Program-made: the position numbers and the translations under genes
Part shown: one piece after another, positions 11,701 to 21,984 of the stretch
Position numbering within the stretch: the stretch's first letter is position 1
Layout: the number at the start of each line of letters is the position of its first letter
Source of the DNA: Theristus sp. LFF4_11
Lineage: Eukaryota; Nematoda; Chromadorea; Monhysterida; Xyalidae
Assembly: GCA_030248135.1 (NCBI GenBank)
Contig: JASANC010005885.1
Span: 32,547-96,546, forward strand
Direction of reading: 5' to 3'
Length of the DNA stretch: 64,000 bases
The notes under the pieces: model-generated
Databases searched by the model: none
The model's input: the letters and a program-made list of their open reading frames with translations, nothing else
What the model was told of the DNA's origin: nothing

Positions 11701-14700
11701 GCTCGAACCCACGACCGTTAGATTAAGAGTCTAAGACGACCACACCGTGAAGAAGTCACGCGAAGATCTACTGCAGATGATCGACTATTGCCAGGAGTTC
11801 AGCGATCGTTCAGCGCTCAACTCGATCTGCAGAACGCTTCGAGATCGAAAAGAGATAAGTCGCACACTGCTGTACAAATTGAAACGTGATATTGGTCCGT
11901 CTCAGACTCTATCCATTGAGGATCTGGCTGACAAAGCGCGATTGTTTGTTCTTGACATGTTCAAATACAAAGCGTACGTTAACTGGAGCACAGTAACTCA
12001 GGACAATTCCGCACAAAAAGTGTCGAGTAACGAGAACGTGCAGCGTCATGACTCAAAAGACGACGATGACAGTGATGATGAGTACGAGGATGCGTCTGAC
12101 TCACTAGAGTCAGTGCGCACTGCCGGAGACCAAAGCAAGACGGCTCAATCGTCGGTTGACGATGGTACCAGCAAGCTGGACAAACAGACAGCGTTTGATC
12201 GCTTGTTTCACTATGACTCGAATGGTAATCGGTCAGCTTTGCTTCGTTTGTGTCAGAATTTGAAAATTCAATCAAAACATCTGAGTAATCGTGAATTGGC
12301 GCTCAAAATCAATGAAATCATGATGCAACATTTTAATCAGAATCAGTATTTGTGCGTGCCAATGACAATGACTGACAGCGCAGAATCCGATATTGGGTTC
12401 ACAGATGACGAACCGCACGCAAGCAACGCCCTGCATGCGGCACAGGTGAAACCAGGTACCAGCAATCAGAGTACTTCAGTCAAACCTGCTACCACCAAAC
12501 GACTGAAAAAGAAGGTGAAAAAGAAGAAGGTAAAAAGGAGTAATGGTGGTGAAAAGCTCAGTGGGTTCAGTCCCAGAGTACACCAGTTCAATGGGTTCAG
12601 TCCCAGAACAGAAGGACTCAGTGGGTTCAGTCCCAGAGTCGAGCCTACTGGGTTCATTCCCAAGGCAAACGAGTCCACTGGGTTGATTCCCAGGACCAAA
12701 AATCTGATTGGTGAGCCTACTGGGTTAATTCCCAAGGCAAATGACGAGGCCACTGGGTTAAGTCCCAGGCACGATAAAATGAAGGCCAGTGGGTTAAGTC
12801 CCAGGCACGATAAAGTGAAAACGGAGACGGGAGTTTCAGAGCAATTGATTCAGTTGGTCATGCAACAACAACAGCAGATGAGCATGTTGCTCAACAAAAT
12901 GTTGAATCAGCAAAGTCAGTCGAGTGCGTGTAAAGGCCATGATGACAACAGCAAACAGGTGTGCAGTGACAGTGTCAGTGAGAGCAACAAAGCGTACATG
13001 ATGTTGTTGTCTGAAAAATGGCAAAAGTTCGACCCAGCCAAGAATCACAAATTCCGCACCTGGCTCAGCAGTCTGCAGACCAGACTGGAACTATGGGACC
13101 CACCGCCAAAAATCGCGGTCGAGCATATTCGTATGTGTCTGTCCGACGACGCATTGTTTGCTTTCGATCAGCAGCCACAAGGAGTGCGTGAGAATTTGGA
13201 GGAGTCCATCAAGTATCTTGAGTCCATTTACGGACCAAGAAATGAGGCAATTACATCCGTGTACGAACTCGATACAGCAACGCGACAGGAAGGAGAATCT
13301 GTGCGCGCCTTCGGACTACGTCTGGAAAATTTGCTTCTTGCCACTGGGCATAACTATCGCGGTTCGGATGGCAACTACATTCCGTTTGTCGAAACGACGT
13401 TGATCAACAAGTTTGTGCAAGGAGTGCTTGATCCGTTCTTGTCGAGCAAAGCAGAGGACCAGAAGTTCAAGGGTCTCAGTTTCCGACAAATTGTGGATAA
13501 AATCCAAGTCGTGGAAGACTGCGAGAAGTACAAGCAGAAACAGTACAGTCGACAGGAATACAAAGACAACGGCAGCAAGCCGAATTACCAAAACACGCAA
13601 TATATCGGTCGATGTTACCGTATTCGACACGACATGCAACAGCAAAATCATCAACAGCAAAACTATCCACCAAAATTCGCAAGATTCCGAAATTGGCATC
13701 CGCAGTTTAGAATGTCGGAAGCAGAAAAACAGTGGATGGCAAGAATCTACGGTCGAAGCAAAACAGCGACGTATCCTCGAACACCGACAAACGACGTGGG
13801 CAACGATCAGAGGAGCGAGCACGACTACGGCCCGCGCGATGAGACAAGCATCGACTAATCAGCAAATCAATTTTAATCAGCAATCAAATAATGTGATAAA
13901 TCATTTTCAATTGTTGGGGAGAAGTTGGGAATAACGTGTATTGTGTAATTACATGCAATTATATTGACTATATAACGTATGATTATCTGTGATGAGTGTG
14001 TAGTTTATTCTTATTCCTGTCGTAATCATCCTAATCGTCCTAATCAGCGTTCATCCTAATAAAAACCCTTTCTCTATACTTTATAATTCGACTGTACACT
14101 CTGCATACAGGTTGCGAAAAAAACTCTTCCTTCAACGTTTGCAGTTTTTTTCTTCTCAGAATTACGTGAGCGCATGAACGCAAGCGGTCACGGACGAACG
14201 ACGTTGAGCGAGATGTTCTGCGACTTTCAAGAGTCAATGATGGCCGCGGAGCGAAGCAACGAACATCGCATGCAGACGGGCATGGAGAGGCTCAACACGC
14301 GCGACTGGTGATGCCATGCTAGCTGAACTCAATTTTTGTAGGTCCTGCGACTCAATGCTTGCGCAGACGTTGAAAGGAAACCAGTTTCCATCTTTATGTG
14401 GCAATTCAAAATCGCCTAAGTGACTCTGCTCTGTTTAGGGGACTCAAATCATGGTGCTAGTTTTGAAATTCCCGCTTCATGCATGAAGCTGTTTGCCTAT
14501 CTGTGCGCGCATTGAGTCTCGTGACCAAAATGAAAAAATGGTACACTTGGACTTTTGCTGAAATCGCGACAATTCAGTTGTGCGACATTTTTGTGCGATT
14601 CCGATGATTATTTGGAGCACAGAGTTCGGTCGCTATCAAACGAGCGAGTTCAGTGGCCAATCAGTTTCGAGTTTGCCAACCGCCGTTGCAACCAATGCAG

Positions 14701-15192
14701 CATTCGCTCACCCAATCGTCACACAGCGTTTTTGTTCGATCGTGCAGGCCTACCGCGGCAGCGTCATCGCGAACGGACGGCGACTCGAATGCGTCCGACA
14801 GCAGCGGCAGTTCGCCAGAGTGCTCGTCTGACACCAGCGAACGCGACAGTGACGACGACGGCGGCGGCGCGTCGCGCATTGTCATCGATCCGGGCGGCGG
14901 CGGCGACGATGCGAATCGCACGGCGATCAATCGAATGCTGGCCGATCATCGCGAGCGCGCACGTGCGAGCGGTCGACGAAAGAAGCGACGCGTCAACAAG
15001 CAGCGATCGCCGCTGCACAGCGCCCGCCGTCGCGAGGAGTTTATGGCGCACATGCACCGGCGGTTCTTGGACGGGCAGGACGCCGAGTTTTTCGACTATT
15101 CCACCGTCGATCACTCGGAGGAACACGACCCGCTCGACTTGATCGCGCGCGACGCCGAAGACGCCTACTTCGACTCGGAGCAGCCGTCGTGA
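8766..15192 (+). CDS. ccdc97: CCDC97 orthologue (SF3B-associated protein family)
   Basis: Exons 8766-9023, 9258-9478, 9973-10154, 14160-14307 and 14748-15192 join in phase. The first exon contains [18 protein letters not shown], the family's N-terminal conserved block; exon 3 contains [18 protein letters not shown] then [14 protein letters not shown]; the last exon ends with [24 protein letters not shown] and [10 protein letters not shown] before the stop. These blocks, in this order, are diagnostic for CCDC97, known in other animals as a partner of the SF3B splicing complex in the nucleus. Between them lie acidic and Ser-rich linkers. Intron 2 uses a GC donor (AAG then GCAAGT). Intron 3 is 4 kb and filled with mobile elements. 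A possible extra exon at 10210-10259 was left out because exons 3 and 4 fit each other directly. The exon 3 acceptor could instead be 10018. Confidence 0.9.
10338..11529. repeat. Palindromic MITE family E, split by an insertion
   Basis: CAGCTGATTGG at 10338 and CCAATCAGCTGATT ending at 11529 are the two arms of a MITE of about 130 bp like that at 55315-55442. It is interrupted at 10401 by a 1061-bp hAT-like element plus its duplicated target. Confidence 0.75.
10401..11461. mobile_element. Complete 1061-bp hAT-like non-autonomous element
   Basis: Ends TAGGGTTAGGGG and CCCCTAACCCTA are inverted repeats with A/T homopolymer stretches inside. CCCACAAC precedes it (10393-10400) and follows it (11462-11469), an exact 8-bp duplication. 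No reading frame of note. It lies inside a MITE inside the CCDC97 intron. Confidence 0.9.
11536..11685 (+). repeat. 5' LTR, 150 bp
   Basis: Starts GTTGGGAATAACG and ends AACCCTTTCT; contains AATAAA near its end at 11670-11675. It lacks the usual TG...CA dinucleotides at its outer limits as drawn; boundaries come from the repeat and the CTATA duplication. Confidence 0.93.
11685..11747 (+). other. Extended primer-binding site complementary to tRNA-Lys(CTT)
   Basis: TGGCGCCCAACGTGGGGCTC starts directly at the LTR end. On the minus strand the 63 nt read as a tRNA 3' part: a D-loop-like start, an anticodon arm TTAGA-CTCTTAA-TCTAA with anticodon CTT, a T arm GTGGG-TTCGAGC-CCCAC, an acceptor strand and a terminal CCA. 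The CCA shows that a mature tRNA, not a tRNA gene, was the source. A usual primer site is about 18 nt. Confidence 0.85.
11777..13858 (+). CDS. Gag-like polyprotein of the LTR element
   Basis: The open frame runs from 11747, but that position is GTG; the first ATG is at 11777, giving about 693 residues. In order: a helical N-terminus (residues 1-70), a very acidic stretch ([11 protein letters not shown]), a helical middle, a Lys-rich tract ([14 protein letters not shown]), eight imperfect repeats around GFSPR, GFIPK, GLIPR or GLSPR, a Gln-rich coiled segment, and a region from about residue 415 ([17 protein letters not shown] to the Lys-rich KQKQYSRQ part) that resembles the capsid region of Ty3-type gag. 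No CCHC zinc knuckle is visible. It probably assembles particles packaging the element RNA. It is uninterrupted, so it may still be made. Confidence 0.8.
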   Translation: MIDYCQEFSDRSALNSICRTLRDRKEISRTLLYKLKRDIGPSQTLSIEDLADKARLFVLDMFKYKAYVNWSTVTQDNSAQKVSSNENVQRHDSKDDDDSDDEYEDASDSLESVRTAGDQSKTAQSSVDDGTSKLDKQTAFDRLFHYDSNGNRSALLRLCQNLKIQSKHLSNRELALKINEIMMQHFNQNQYLCVPMTMTDSAESDIGFTDDEPHASNALHAAQVKPGTSNQSTSVKPATTKRLKKKVKKKKVKRSNGGEKLSGFSPRVHQFNGFSPRTEGLSGFSPRVEPTGFIPKANESTGLIPRTKNLIGEPTGLIPKANDEATGLSPRHDKMKASGLSPRHDKVKTETGVSEQLIQLVMQQQQQMSMLLNKMLNQQSQSSACKGHDDNSKQVCSDSVSESNKAYMMLLSEKWQKFDPAKNHKFRTWLSSLQTRLELWDPPPKIAVEHIRMCLSDDALFAFDQQPQGVRENLEESIKYLESIYGPRNEAITSVYELDTATRQEGESVRAFGLRLENLLLATGHNYRGSDGNYIPFVETTLINKFVQGVLDPFLSSKAEDQKFKGLSFRQIVDKIQVVEDCEKYKQKQYSRQEYKDNGSKPNYQNTQYIGRCYRIRHDMQQQNHQQQNYPPKFARFRNWHPQFRMSEAEKQWMARIYGRSKTATYPRTPTNDVGNDQRSEHDYGPRDETSID
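13924..14073 (+). repeat. 3' LTR, 150 bp
   Basis: Apparently identical to the 5' LTR, preceded by a polypurine run and followed by the CTATA duplication. Confidence 0.93.
14341..14526. repeat. MITE family A copy 1 (GCGACTCAATGCG type)
   Basis: Ends GGTCCTGCGACTCAATGC and GCGCATTGAGTCTCGTGACC are inverted repeats; inside are TTTATGTGGCAATTCA and TTTAGGGGACTC. It lies in the last CCDC97 intron. This is the most abundant family in the window. Confidence 0.85.
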
Positions 15193-15410
15193 CGAGTGAC
15201 GCTGTTTTTTTTTCTTATTGCGAAATATTTTGGAACGACATGCCGCGTCCGCCCTTCTTCGGAGCATCTGATGTTGTAGCCATATACCGAAATGCACAGA
15301 ACCGTCGTGCAACTTGGTTGATTCCGGTCGTTTTTCTTGTTCTCGAGTTTCGCCGTTTGGAAACTGATGTGATGTCTTCTTGGTGAAATATTATTATCAG
15401 TTTTTTTTTA

Positions 15411-15560
15411 GGTTCTGCGACTCAATGCGTGTGCAGACATAGGAAGGAGAGTACTTTTAAACTTCATGGAGCAATTCAAAATCGCCCCAAACGATGTGGC
15501 GCTATTCAGGGGACTCTGATCACTGCCAATTTTGAATTGTTCGCACTGAGTCGCAGAACC
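15411..15560. repeat. MITE family A copy 2
   Basis: A short 150-bp member with near-perfect ends GGTTCTGCGACTCA and TGAGTCGCAGAACC, just 3' of the CCDC97 stop. Confidence 0.85.
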
Positions 15561-15987
15561 AAAATAGAAGATGATACTTTCTGAAGGTGTTCGTTGTGCC
15601 CTTTTCAGTGCGATAAAATTCGAATGAACCATTTTTGTTGGGCGGTTGTTTATGATGCGCATACGTGTCAGGTCTGTTGATTCGCGTCGCAGTTTCATTT
15701 CGCTGCGCGTATTTTGTCTTTTCGGCACTCTAGTTTTGATAATTGTTATTTGTGTTTTTAATGATTTGTCATTTCACTCGCTCATATTCAGGCAACCTTG
15801 TGTTAATCTGAATGGGCATATTACATTGAATGGTGCGTCAGCAGCCAATAATTGGCTTTGTAGCTGCGCGGGTTTGTTTCGTCCATTGGGTTTTTACCGT
15901 GGTCACACATGTGAATCGTCAGCATTGCCAAGTTCACTGCAGCATAAACAGTTCGGCTTTGGCTTCGTGTAGTGCTAGCACGCAACG

Positions 15988-18900
15988 ATGACGCACGAGC
16001 TCGGATGGTATTACAAGTTGGATGACGGCAAGGAACATGGTTGGTGGGCTAAAGAAAGTGATTGTAGTTTATCACTTGAGAGTTCCGGCGAGCTGATTAT
16101 ATTTTCGGTGAGCGAGCTGTTCTGTGTTCATACCGTGGGCTGCTTTCCTTAAAGCACATTTGCATCGGTTAGGGTTGGTAAAAAACCGGTTTTTTATTAG
16201 CTAGAAAACGTTTTTTAAACCGTTTTTTTCCACCACCCTAATGTGTCCAGAAATCCCCCAATACAGTCGAAATTAGCATCTGAAGGCTACAAGAAAATGT
16301 GATGTTTTTCACAAATTCAGTTTCACGCAGCCCATTTTTCAGTTTTGCGACATAAAATTAAGCGATATCATCCACTTGATTAGGGTTGGCAAAATACCGT
16401 TTTTTTCAAATCGTGGTAAAAAAACCTGTATTTTTACCGGTAAAATTACGGTAATCGGTAATTACGAAAGCCAAAAAGTTGTAAAAACTCACATACTTTT
16501 CGCAGCCGACTTTAAACTTGAACCAGGATTTGTGAAAACAACTTTCAGAATGCTTTGTTCAAAATATCGTGCACCAACAAAGAAAATAAATTATGTTTGG
16601 ACTTGAAAACCCAAAAGGTCAGCAATAAATCGAACATTATCTTTTGCTCAATCGTTTATATTCCACCAATTATACAGAAAAAACCACAGCGTTTTCACCC
16701 TGACAGTCTTTGGTCACAATAGACGAACACAATTTGCTGCAATAACGCAACTAAACCGAATTTAGACTAGAGTCAGTTCAGATCAAAAAGAAAACAAATC
16801 AGTAATTGTGTAAGAAAGACAATTTTGAGCGACATTTGGAGTTTTTGAAATTTTCAGCTCAGCTCGGCAGCTCCAGCCGATTCTTGCACCTGGCTTAACA
16901 GTTCTTTCAAAACATCAGTGTCAATTTCGTCATCATATTTTTCTTAGATTTTCTCATTTCTCATCAAAAATGATATAAAAACTCAGGGTCCGAAATTGAA
17001 AAAAAACCGGAAAAATACGAAAAAAAACCGGAAAAATACAGAAACGGTCTTTTTCCCGTTTTTTTCAAGGCACCAATTTTTGCCCTGGTAAAAAAACGCG
17101 TATAAATACGTGTTTTTTTTACCGGTAAATAAACCGGTATTTTTACCATGCCAACCCTACACTTGATTGTTTTGAAGTACCAAAAAATTCGGAAAAATTT
17201 TTAGGTAAAAAACCGATTTATTTCGCATGCCAACCCTAGCGTCGGTGCATTCCAATTGACACGAAATGCCACAGCGGTATTGCCAATCTCTGGGGCGTTG
17301 CAAAGGCCGCTCGGGCTAACAAGACAACGCACAAGCTTGCTATTCGCAACGCAGGTCCGTACCAGTCAGCGGACATGCTGAATTGGTTCCGTGCCGGCTA
17401 TTTCCCGATGTCGCTGCTGCTGCGACGCGACGGCGAGCTCGAGTACATGACGCTCGATGAGCTCGTGCAACGCGACAAAGTGCGTCGTGGTTTTTTTAGG
17501 TTTTGCCGTTGTGCCGTTCTGATTTTTTCCCTCGCGGGTGCGCTGCCGACCGATTCGCACGGGCACGGGCAGCCACGGTGAACGTATGCTGTCACTGTCA
17601 TATTTGTCGCGTCTGTAGCGCAGGTGTAGAGCGTTCGTCTACCGTTCTGTAGGTGGAAAGTTCGAACCTCGCTGCGGACAAGACACACAATGGAGAAACT
17701 AAAAGTGACCAACAAGATCTAATGGTCTACTCCCTCCAGAGTCGAGAGTAATTTGGGCTCGGGGCAGTATTGCCCGTTTCCGCCGGAGTTTTGTACCTTA
17801 GGGTTTCCGGAACCGGCGCGCGAACAAATAAATAAATAAGACAAGACGACAGTTTCCGGAATAGGTGACGGGCATGACAGAACAGGGGGCCGGACTGAAC
17901 TCGGGGCTTCCGTTTAACGGAGGCAGGGGCACGCAGCTTCACGGCCCTATTCAGTATATTCTTCCTGTCACCGAACTACTCTATTTACTACTATCTTTTC
18001 TTTAACACCTGCGACTCAATGCGGTTGTAGACGTGAATGGAAGCTAGTTTCAACCTTTATGTGGTAATTCAGAATAGCCTAAGTGACCCGGCCTTATTTA
18101 GGGGACTCGGATCAATTTACCAATTTTGAATTCGCGCGTCATGCATGTGACTGCTTACCCATCTATGCGCGCATTTAGTCCCGGGACCAAAATAAAAGAT
18201 CATACACGCTCATAAACCAACGAACAAATGGCAACATTGTTCGCGCACCGCACCGTTGTTGCAATGAAATCACGCTGATCATTGCGTGTAGGTGCCTTTC
18301 CTGTCGGACGGCATGCGCGTGCTGGCGTGCACGTCGACGCTGCCGCCGGTGTCCAGTGCCGCCGGCACGTTTCTGACGTACGCCGCTGCCGGCGGGGGGC
18401 CCGTGCCGCCACCACGCCATGCGCACGCGATGCTCGTGCCCATCAGTCAACACCAGCAACAACAACAGACGCACCATGCACTGGTCGCGCCGCCGCCGCA
18501 TCAGCCGATCGCTAATGGATATCCGGTTGGGCTTTTTTTTCAAATTTACTTGAAAACCTTTCGGAGACGATTTCCGTCGGAACACGAATCGAAACACCGT
18601 TCTTTGTTTTGTTTTCAAAAGATGGCATAATAGACTTCAAGTAGCGAGAGGGTGGCGATTTCGTGGACTGGATAACAACGGAGATTACAAGGAAAAAGAT
18701 CACGTTATATAGGAGATCACGCATAATTACAGCTAACTAATTACACGATAATCGCCCATCATTAACTATACAACAACAAAACGTTTCGGAGACATTTCCG
18801 TTGGAACACGAAGTTTGTGTCTCAAAAGATGGCATAATTAGACAGCAATTAACAACAAGATGTTGCTCATTCTATGGTTTGTTATCACGATGCAGCTTGG

Positions 18901-21555
18901 TGCGCCCGCAGCGTTTGTGGTGTCGCCAACGGGTCAACTGATTGCGTACCCGCAACCGTTGCTGAGTCCACCGCAACAACTTCCCCAAGCGGGTATACAG
19001 CCGCCGGCGAGCTCAGCTGGCTCTGGCTTTGCCACGCCCGACCAACAGAGCACGCCAAGTGAGTGTTGTCGTGCCATTGCAGAGTGATGATTCTGTGTCG
19101 ATCTCAATTCCAGCGGGCAAAACAACACACCACATGACACATATCTGCCGTGTTGTTGTGTTTGTGTGTGTGTGTATTGTTGTGTTTACGGCACTGTTTA
19201 CACGGCAGTCAACTGAATTTGCAACATGTTGTCGGTTTGATGATCTCTATCTCAACAACTATCTCATTTGGATGATCTTGTCTGCTTGATTGGTTCCTGC
19301 GAAACAGAACCAATAATGGGAATCATTGAAATGATGACAATTCGTTGTGAAATTCCATGAATGCATTCGTCGTGCAGGTCTGAGTCCGCCAGCGGCCTAC
19401 ACGCCGACGCCGCAGTTGCAGTCACGCCAATTTCAGTCGACTCAGCCGCAACAACATCAACAACAACAACAACAACACGTTGTCGCCGTCGTCAACGCCG
19501 GCCACAATGCGCATAATGTTCACACTGATGATGGCACGCAGCGAACGGACGTGCGTGATGCGAATGAACGTCACCGAACCAATGAGCGAGCGGGCGCCGC
19601 GACGCCGACGACGACGACGAAATGCAGCAGAACACACAGCGGCGTCACCATGGACTCCGCCCAGCTGAGGCGACCGTCGTCGCCGGTGCTCTCCAATGGG
19701 CTGCATGATGCCGCTGCGAATGACGACGATGATGATGATGATCTGGTGCTCGTGAAACATCAGCACGCCGCTAGTCGACGCGACCAGTGCGTGTCGCCCT
19801 TTCAGGTGGGCGTGTTCTTTGTTCGTGCAATTGGGTTGTTCTTTCGGTAGGGTTGGGAAGCGAGGCTTTTAATTTCGAGCTAGATTAGAGCTCAAATGCA
19901 ACGCCGACGTTCGTGCGCTTTCAGTTTCAGTTCAGTTTAAAATGGTACCTTGAAAATCAGGTGACCCATTGGTTGCGTTTAGACAGATAACTTGGACACG
20001 CCTTCAGGGCCGGACTTTTATTCGCATGCCATATTACGTGTGGTGTGCGGTGACAGTGCCATTTTGTCACCGCTCGAGGCCTGGTGGTAGTGCGTTGGAC
20101 TCTTGTCTGTGCGCTCGAGGAATCGAGCCCCGCCGAGGGGTATATAGGCACTTAATGACAGAGAAAACTCGATGAGTGTGTGGGTGCCCTACTCAGTGGC
20201 GTTCTGTACGCTTCTCTGGGTTAGCGCTGGCTAAAAACATGGCCTAAAAATCACAACAACAACAACAGTGCCAGTATGGTTGTTGCTAGACTGTCTGACA
20301 TTTCCAGTGCGCCACGGTCGACTTCGGCCAGCAAACATCGGACGACGGCGAGTTCGTGACGCTGCCGATTGTGCGCGCGCGCGACGCCGCCAGCTGCACG
20401 TCCGACTTGGCTGCGGCACGTGACGCGCACGCGCAGACGGACATCGCAGACGTCAGACACGTGCACACGGCCACCGAGCAGCTGACGGTGCAGCCACACA
20501 TCCACTGTACAGTATGTTTGTGTAAACCTGTCACTTTTGTAACAGAATGCAGCGCCCGCGACACGCATGAGAGAACGGCGATCGCGGAGTTGCCGGAAAA
20601 CACACTCCAGCCACGCATGCGGCGTTTCAGATCACCTAAACACACGATACGATTCGTTCGTTCTTACTGTAATTGAAACTTTCGCGTGCTCTGATTCTGC
20701 GGAAAAGTGACAGCGTTAACCGAGCATACTGTATTTCCGCTAAAAAGCAGGACACTCCGATAAACTGTATGAACAGCGTGTAGCTCGGAGACGATAATCG
20801 GAGCAACAGTAATCGTTTGCACACTGGTGGTGTTTCGATGGTACACTCCGGTTGCGGGCATAAACGCGGCAATGGTGCGCACGCACAAACAAGCCAGGCT
20901 GCCGCGATGTCGCACCATATGCGCGTGTTTGTGACACTGTGACTGTCTGCAACATAACGGTGTTTGTATCATAACAAGTGCGCGTTGTCGATTTCTGTAA
21001 CGTTCCGTTTTTTTTTCGATGAATGTAGTCCGATAAGCGATTCGCGCGCAGTGCTGGAAGTTTTATTTTGGAACAGGGTTTGGCGAAATGGAACAAATAA
21101 ACTGCCTAGTGTTGCAAACAGATGCTAGCCAACCAGAATTTTCGCAAAAATTTCCTGTTCGACCGTTCAACGTTGCGTTGCGCTTTTGCACAAGTTCATA
21201 CGAAAAAAGCAAACACCGAGCAACAAACAGACAAACTAACTGTTACTTTTTCTTTTGGTTCTGCGACTCGATGCGTTTGTAGACGTGGATTAGAAATTGG
21301 TTTGATTGCTTTATGCGGCAATTAAAAAAATTGCCCAAGCATGCCAGCGACATGTCAGGGTTGCTTCATCGATTTCGAATCAGCGGGTCGAGCTAAGCGT
21401 GAAGTCTGATTACCTATGAATGAATATGTGTGCAGTGGCCGTGGCGTCGCAGGACTAGAAAAAAGTTTTTTGGGTTTTTGCAGGTGAGCATGCGCGAGAT
21501 TCGCCTCCAACTGGCGCCGCTGTTCGATCGCGTCGGCATTCGTCTGGTCGATTGA
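15988..21555 (+). CDS. GYF-domain protein
   Basis: Exons 15988-16039, 17355-17479, 18292-18525, 18896-19058, 19378-19805, 20308-20511 and 21484-21555 join in phase (about 426 residues). The first exon gives MTHELGWYYKLDDGKEHG and the second continues PYQSADMLNWFRAGYFPMS. Joined, these match the GYF signature (W-x-Y, GP-F/Y, M-xx-W, GYF) at the extreme N-terminus. GYF domains bind proline-rich peptides; relatives act in splicing (CD2BP2) or translational repression (GIGYF). The rest is low complexity: Pro and Gln runs, an acidic DDDDDDDLVLV stretch, and a helical C-terminus LQLAPLFDRVGIRLV. The first donor (CATG then GTTGGT) is weak but it alone restores the domain. An upstream exon cannot be excluded. 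Intron 1 holds nested hAT-like elements, intron 2 a family A MITE and a SINE-like repeat, intron 5 a SINE. Confidence 0.8.
16170..17238. mobile_element. Outer hAT-like MITE in GYF gene intron 1
   Basis: Starts TAGGGTTGGTAAAAAACCGG and ends ATGCCAACCCTA. GCATCGGT precedes and GCGTCGGT follows, an 8-bp duplication with one mismatch. The centre is interrupted by a related element. Confidence 0.82.
16381..17159. mobile_element. Inner hAT-like MITE
   Basis: Starts TAGGGTTGGCAAAATACCG and ends TTTACCATGCCAACCCTA, with ACCGGTAAA blocks at both ends. CACTTGAT at 16373-16380 recurs at 17160-17167, an exact 8-bp duplication. No transposase. Confidence 0.9.
17611..17850 (+). repeat. SINE-like repeat with tRNA-like head
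   Basis: The head has an A-box-like TAGCGCAGGTGTAGAGCG and a B-box-like AGTTCGAACCTC at normal tRNA spacing; the anticodon loop is one base short, so a working tRNA is unlikely. The 3' end runs into AAATAAATAAATAAG. It lies in GYF gene intron 2. Only one copy is seen here. Confidence 0.5.
18006..18187. repeat. MITE family A copy 3
   Basis: CCTGCGACTCAATGCGGTTG at the left and TTTAGTCCCGGGACC at the right, with TTTATGTGGTAATTCA inside. In GYF gene intron 2. Confidence 0.85.
20071..20270 (+). repeat. tRNA-derived SINE with (AAC)n tail, copy 1
   Basis: The head GGCCTGGTGGTAGTGCG is an A box and GGAATCGAGCCCC a B box of RNA polymerase III promoters; a unique body follows, ending in (AAC)n. Copies at 28138-28330 and 37474-37668 share the whole structure. 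In intron 5 of the GYF gene. Confidence 0.85.
21258..21455. repeat. MITE family A copy 4
   Basis: Left end GGTTCTGCGACTCGATGCG is clear; the right end (GGCGTCGCAGGAC) is diverged. It ends just before the last exon of the GYF gene. Confidence 0.65.
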
Positions 21556-21984
21556 CCACGTTTGAAAATCGACTTTTTTCATGTGCACGTCACCGTCACG
21601 TCATTATACATATATATAGCCACCCATGTTGAATCCTCGTTCATTGTTGCATCCAGCTATCTCTTGCTCCCGGCGTGTGTGTGCGTGTGTGTCTGCATTT
21701 TGAAAACAAAATGTTTTTTATGTTTTCTTCGTATGCAAAAACAATTTATCAAACTCCATTTCCTTGTTTTGAAGAATATGCGATTTTGTTCGTTGCTTTG
21801 GAATGAAGATTTCTAATGTGGGCCGTTGCGATTATTTACAATGGGGAGAGAGTTTGTGTCTAGCTGAGAACGATTTGTTATGTTTTCACGTTTCTGGATG
21901 TTGGTGATTTTTTCAAAGTTCATTTTCATGAGGTGCAAGACAAAACTACAAGCCCGGGCGCATATCACAAATGCGCAGCTTTTA

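Larger units (their letters stand above)
11536..14073 (+). mobile_element. Gag-only LTR retrotransposon, intact ends
   Basis: Two 150-bp long terminal repeats (11536-11685 and 13924-14073) appear identical base for base. CTATA flanks the element on both sides (11531-11535 and 14074-14078), a 5-bp target duplication. Next to the left LTR is a tRNA-Lys primer-binding site, and before the right LTR a purine run GGGGAGAAG. The single long reading frame is gag-like; there is no protease, reverse transcriptase, RNase H or integrase, so it must borrow enzymes. Identical LTRs mean recent insertion. It is in the sense orientation of the host CCDC97 gene. Confidence 0.93.

Noticed and set aside
11685..11747. 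A functional tRNA-Lys gene on the minus strand
   Set aside because: It carries an encoded CCA directly at the LTR edge and lacks a complete 5' half, so it is a primer-binding site.
17611..17690. A functional tRNA gene
   Set aside because: A and B boxes are present but the anticodon loop has six bases and the acceptor stem does not pair well; a SINE-like head fits better.
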